The notes under the pieces were generated by a model. It worked only from the letters and a program-made list of their open reading frames with translations. It was not told where the DNA came from and made no database searches. The position numbers were made by a program, and so were the translations under genes. From an uncultured Collinsella sp. (lineage in GTDB: Bacteria > Actinomycetota > Coriobacteriia > Coriobacteriales > Coriobacteriaceae), in NCBI GenBank assembly GCA_900759045.1, contig CAAETU010000058.1, positions 1 to 40,977 on the forward strand: a stretch of 40,977 bases of DNA, given 5' to 3'. Of this stretch, positions 40,844 through 40,977 are shown piece by piece (positions within the stretch are counted from its first letter, which is position 1; every line of letters starts with the position of its first letter).

Positions 40844-40977
40844 GTGCCAAAAAAGACTGAGAGCACGGGTACTGGGCTGGAATCCTACGTTGCAAAGCTC
40901 ATGGGCAACGGCTCAAACAGGACTTCGGTAACCGAGGACGAGATTCAGGTCGCCCTGAAGGATATCGATGTTTCTGA
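40844..40977 (+). CDS. rpoD: RNA polymerase primary sigma factor, N-terminal fragment
   Basis: The first 44 codons of a gene running out of the window. It starts with GTG at 40844, 7 nt after GAAGGGAG, and reads MPKKTESTGTGLESYVAKL, then TEDEIQVALKDIDVS, like the acidic region 1.1 start of primary sigma factors. The position right after dnaG is the usual one for rpoD. Only the beginning is visible, so the call depends partly on context. Confidence 0.75.
   Translation, partial: MPKKTESTGTGLESYVAKLMGNGSNRTSVTEDEIQVALKDIDVS

Noticed and set aside
1..40977. CRISPR arrays, tRNA or rRNA genes, complete insertion sequences
   Set aside because: I saw no regularly spaced repeats, no tRNA-like cloverleaf or rRNA sequence and no transposase or integrase frame in this reading.

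Overview
The window looks like a chromosomal segment of a Coriobacteriia actinobacterium, most like Collinsella. This rests on gene order and style rather than a database match: a GC-rich housekeeping half, frequent TTG and GTG starts, and the order rimP-nusA-infB-rbfA-nrnA-truB-ribF-dnaG-rpoD. The left half (about 1-20 kb) is accessory DNA, richer in A+T; the right half (20-41 kb) is conserved core.

Region 1 (1-10073) is a surface-polysaccharide operon on the + strand. It opens with a NusG/LoaP-type antitermination factor, preceded by two 15-bp inverted repeats that may bound an invertible regulatory segment. Then follow an initiating sugar-phosphate transferase, a GT4 glycosyltransferase, a polysaccharide pyruvyl transferase, a double-ferredoxin F420-dehydrogenase-beta-like protein, a GT32 glycosyltransferase, an internally deleted GT4 remnant, a GT2 glycosyltransferase, a Wzy-like polymerase and a Wzx-like flippase. 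Together they would build a lipid-linked repeat unit, modify it, flip it and polymerise it.

Region 2 (10196-20092) is a defence island next to a chimeric exported transglutaminase/ABC-tail gene. It holds three different modules that each pair an ABC/SMC-like ATPase with a TOPRIM nuclease: a Gabija pair (gajA-gajB), a PARIS-like fused ATPase-DUF4435 gene broken by one extra base, and an AbiL/RloAB-like ATPase + TOPRIM pair. On the minus strand, three decayed fragments of one unrecognised gene family lie before, between and after these modules. They overlap in content, so they are remains of separate copies and not one split gene. A 24-bp perfect palindrome lies at the start of the third module.

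Region 3 (20104-24409) is a sucrose locus: a LacI-type regulator, a sucrose PTS EIIBC gene interrupted by an in-frame amber codon, and a GH32 sucrose-6-phosphate hydrolase. LacI-type operator-like sites precede the regulator and the transporter.

Region 4 (24431-27665) has a divergent Cys/Met-type PLP-fold protein lacking the expected Schiff-base lysine, a convergent ModE-like regulator, a 36-bp inverted repeat between their ends, and an IMP dehydrogenase.

Region 5 (27693-40977) is the core: leuS behind a 119-nt inverted-repeat element, then a strong promoter and an apparent leader terminator ahead of the rimP-nusA-infB-rbfA-nrnA-truB-ribF-dnaG run, and the start of rpoD, which leaves the window. 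I saw no rRNA, tRNA, CRISPR array, complete insertion sequence or integrase gene.
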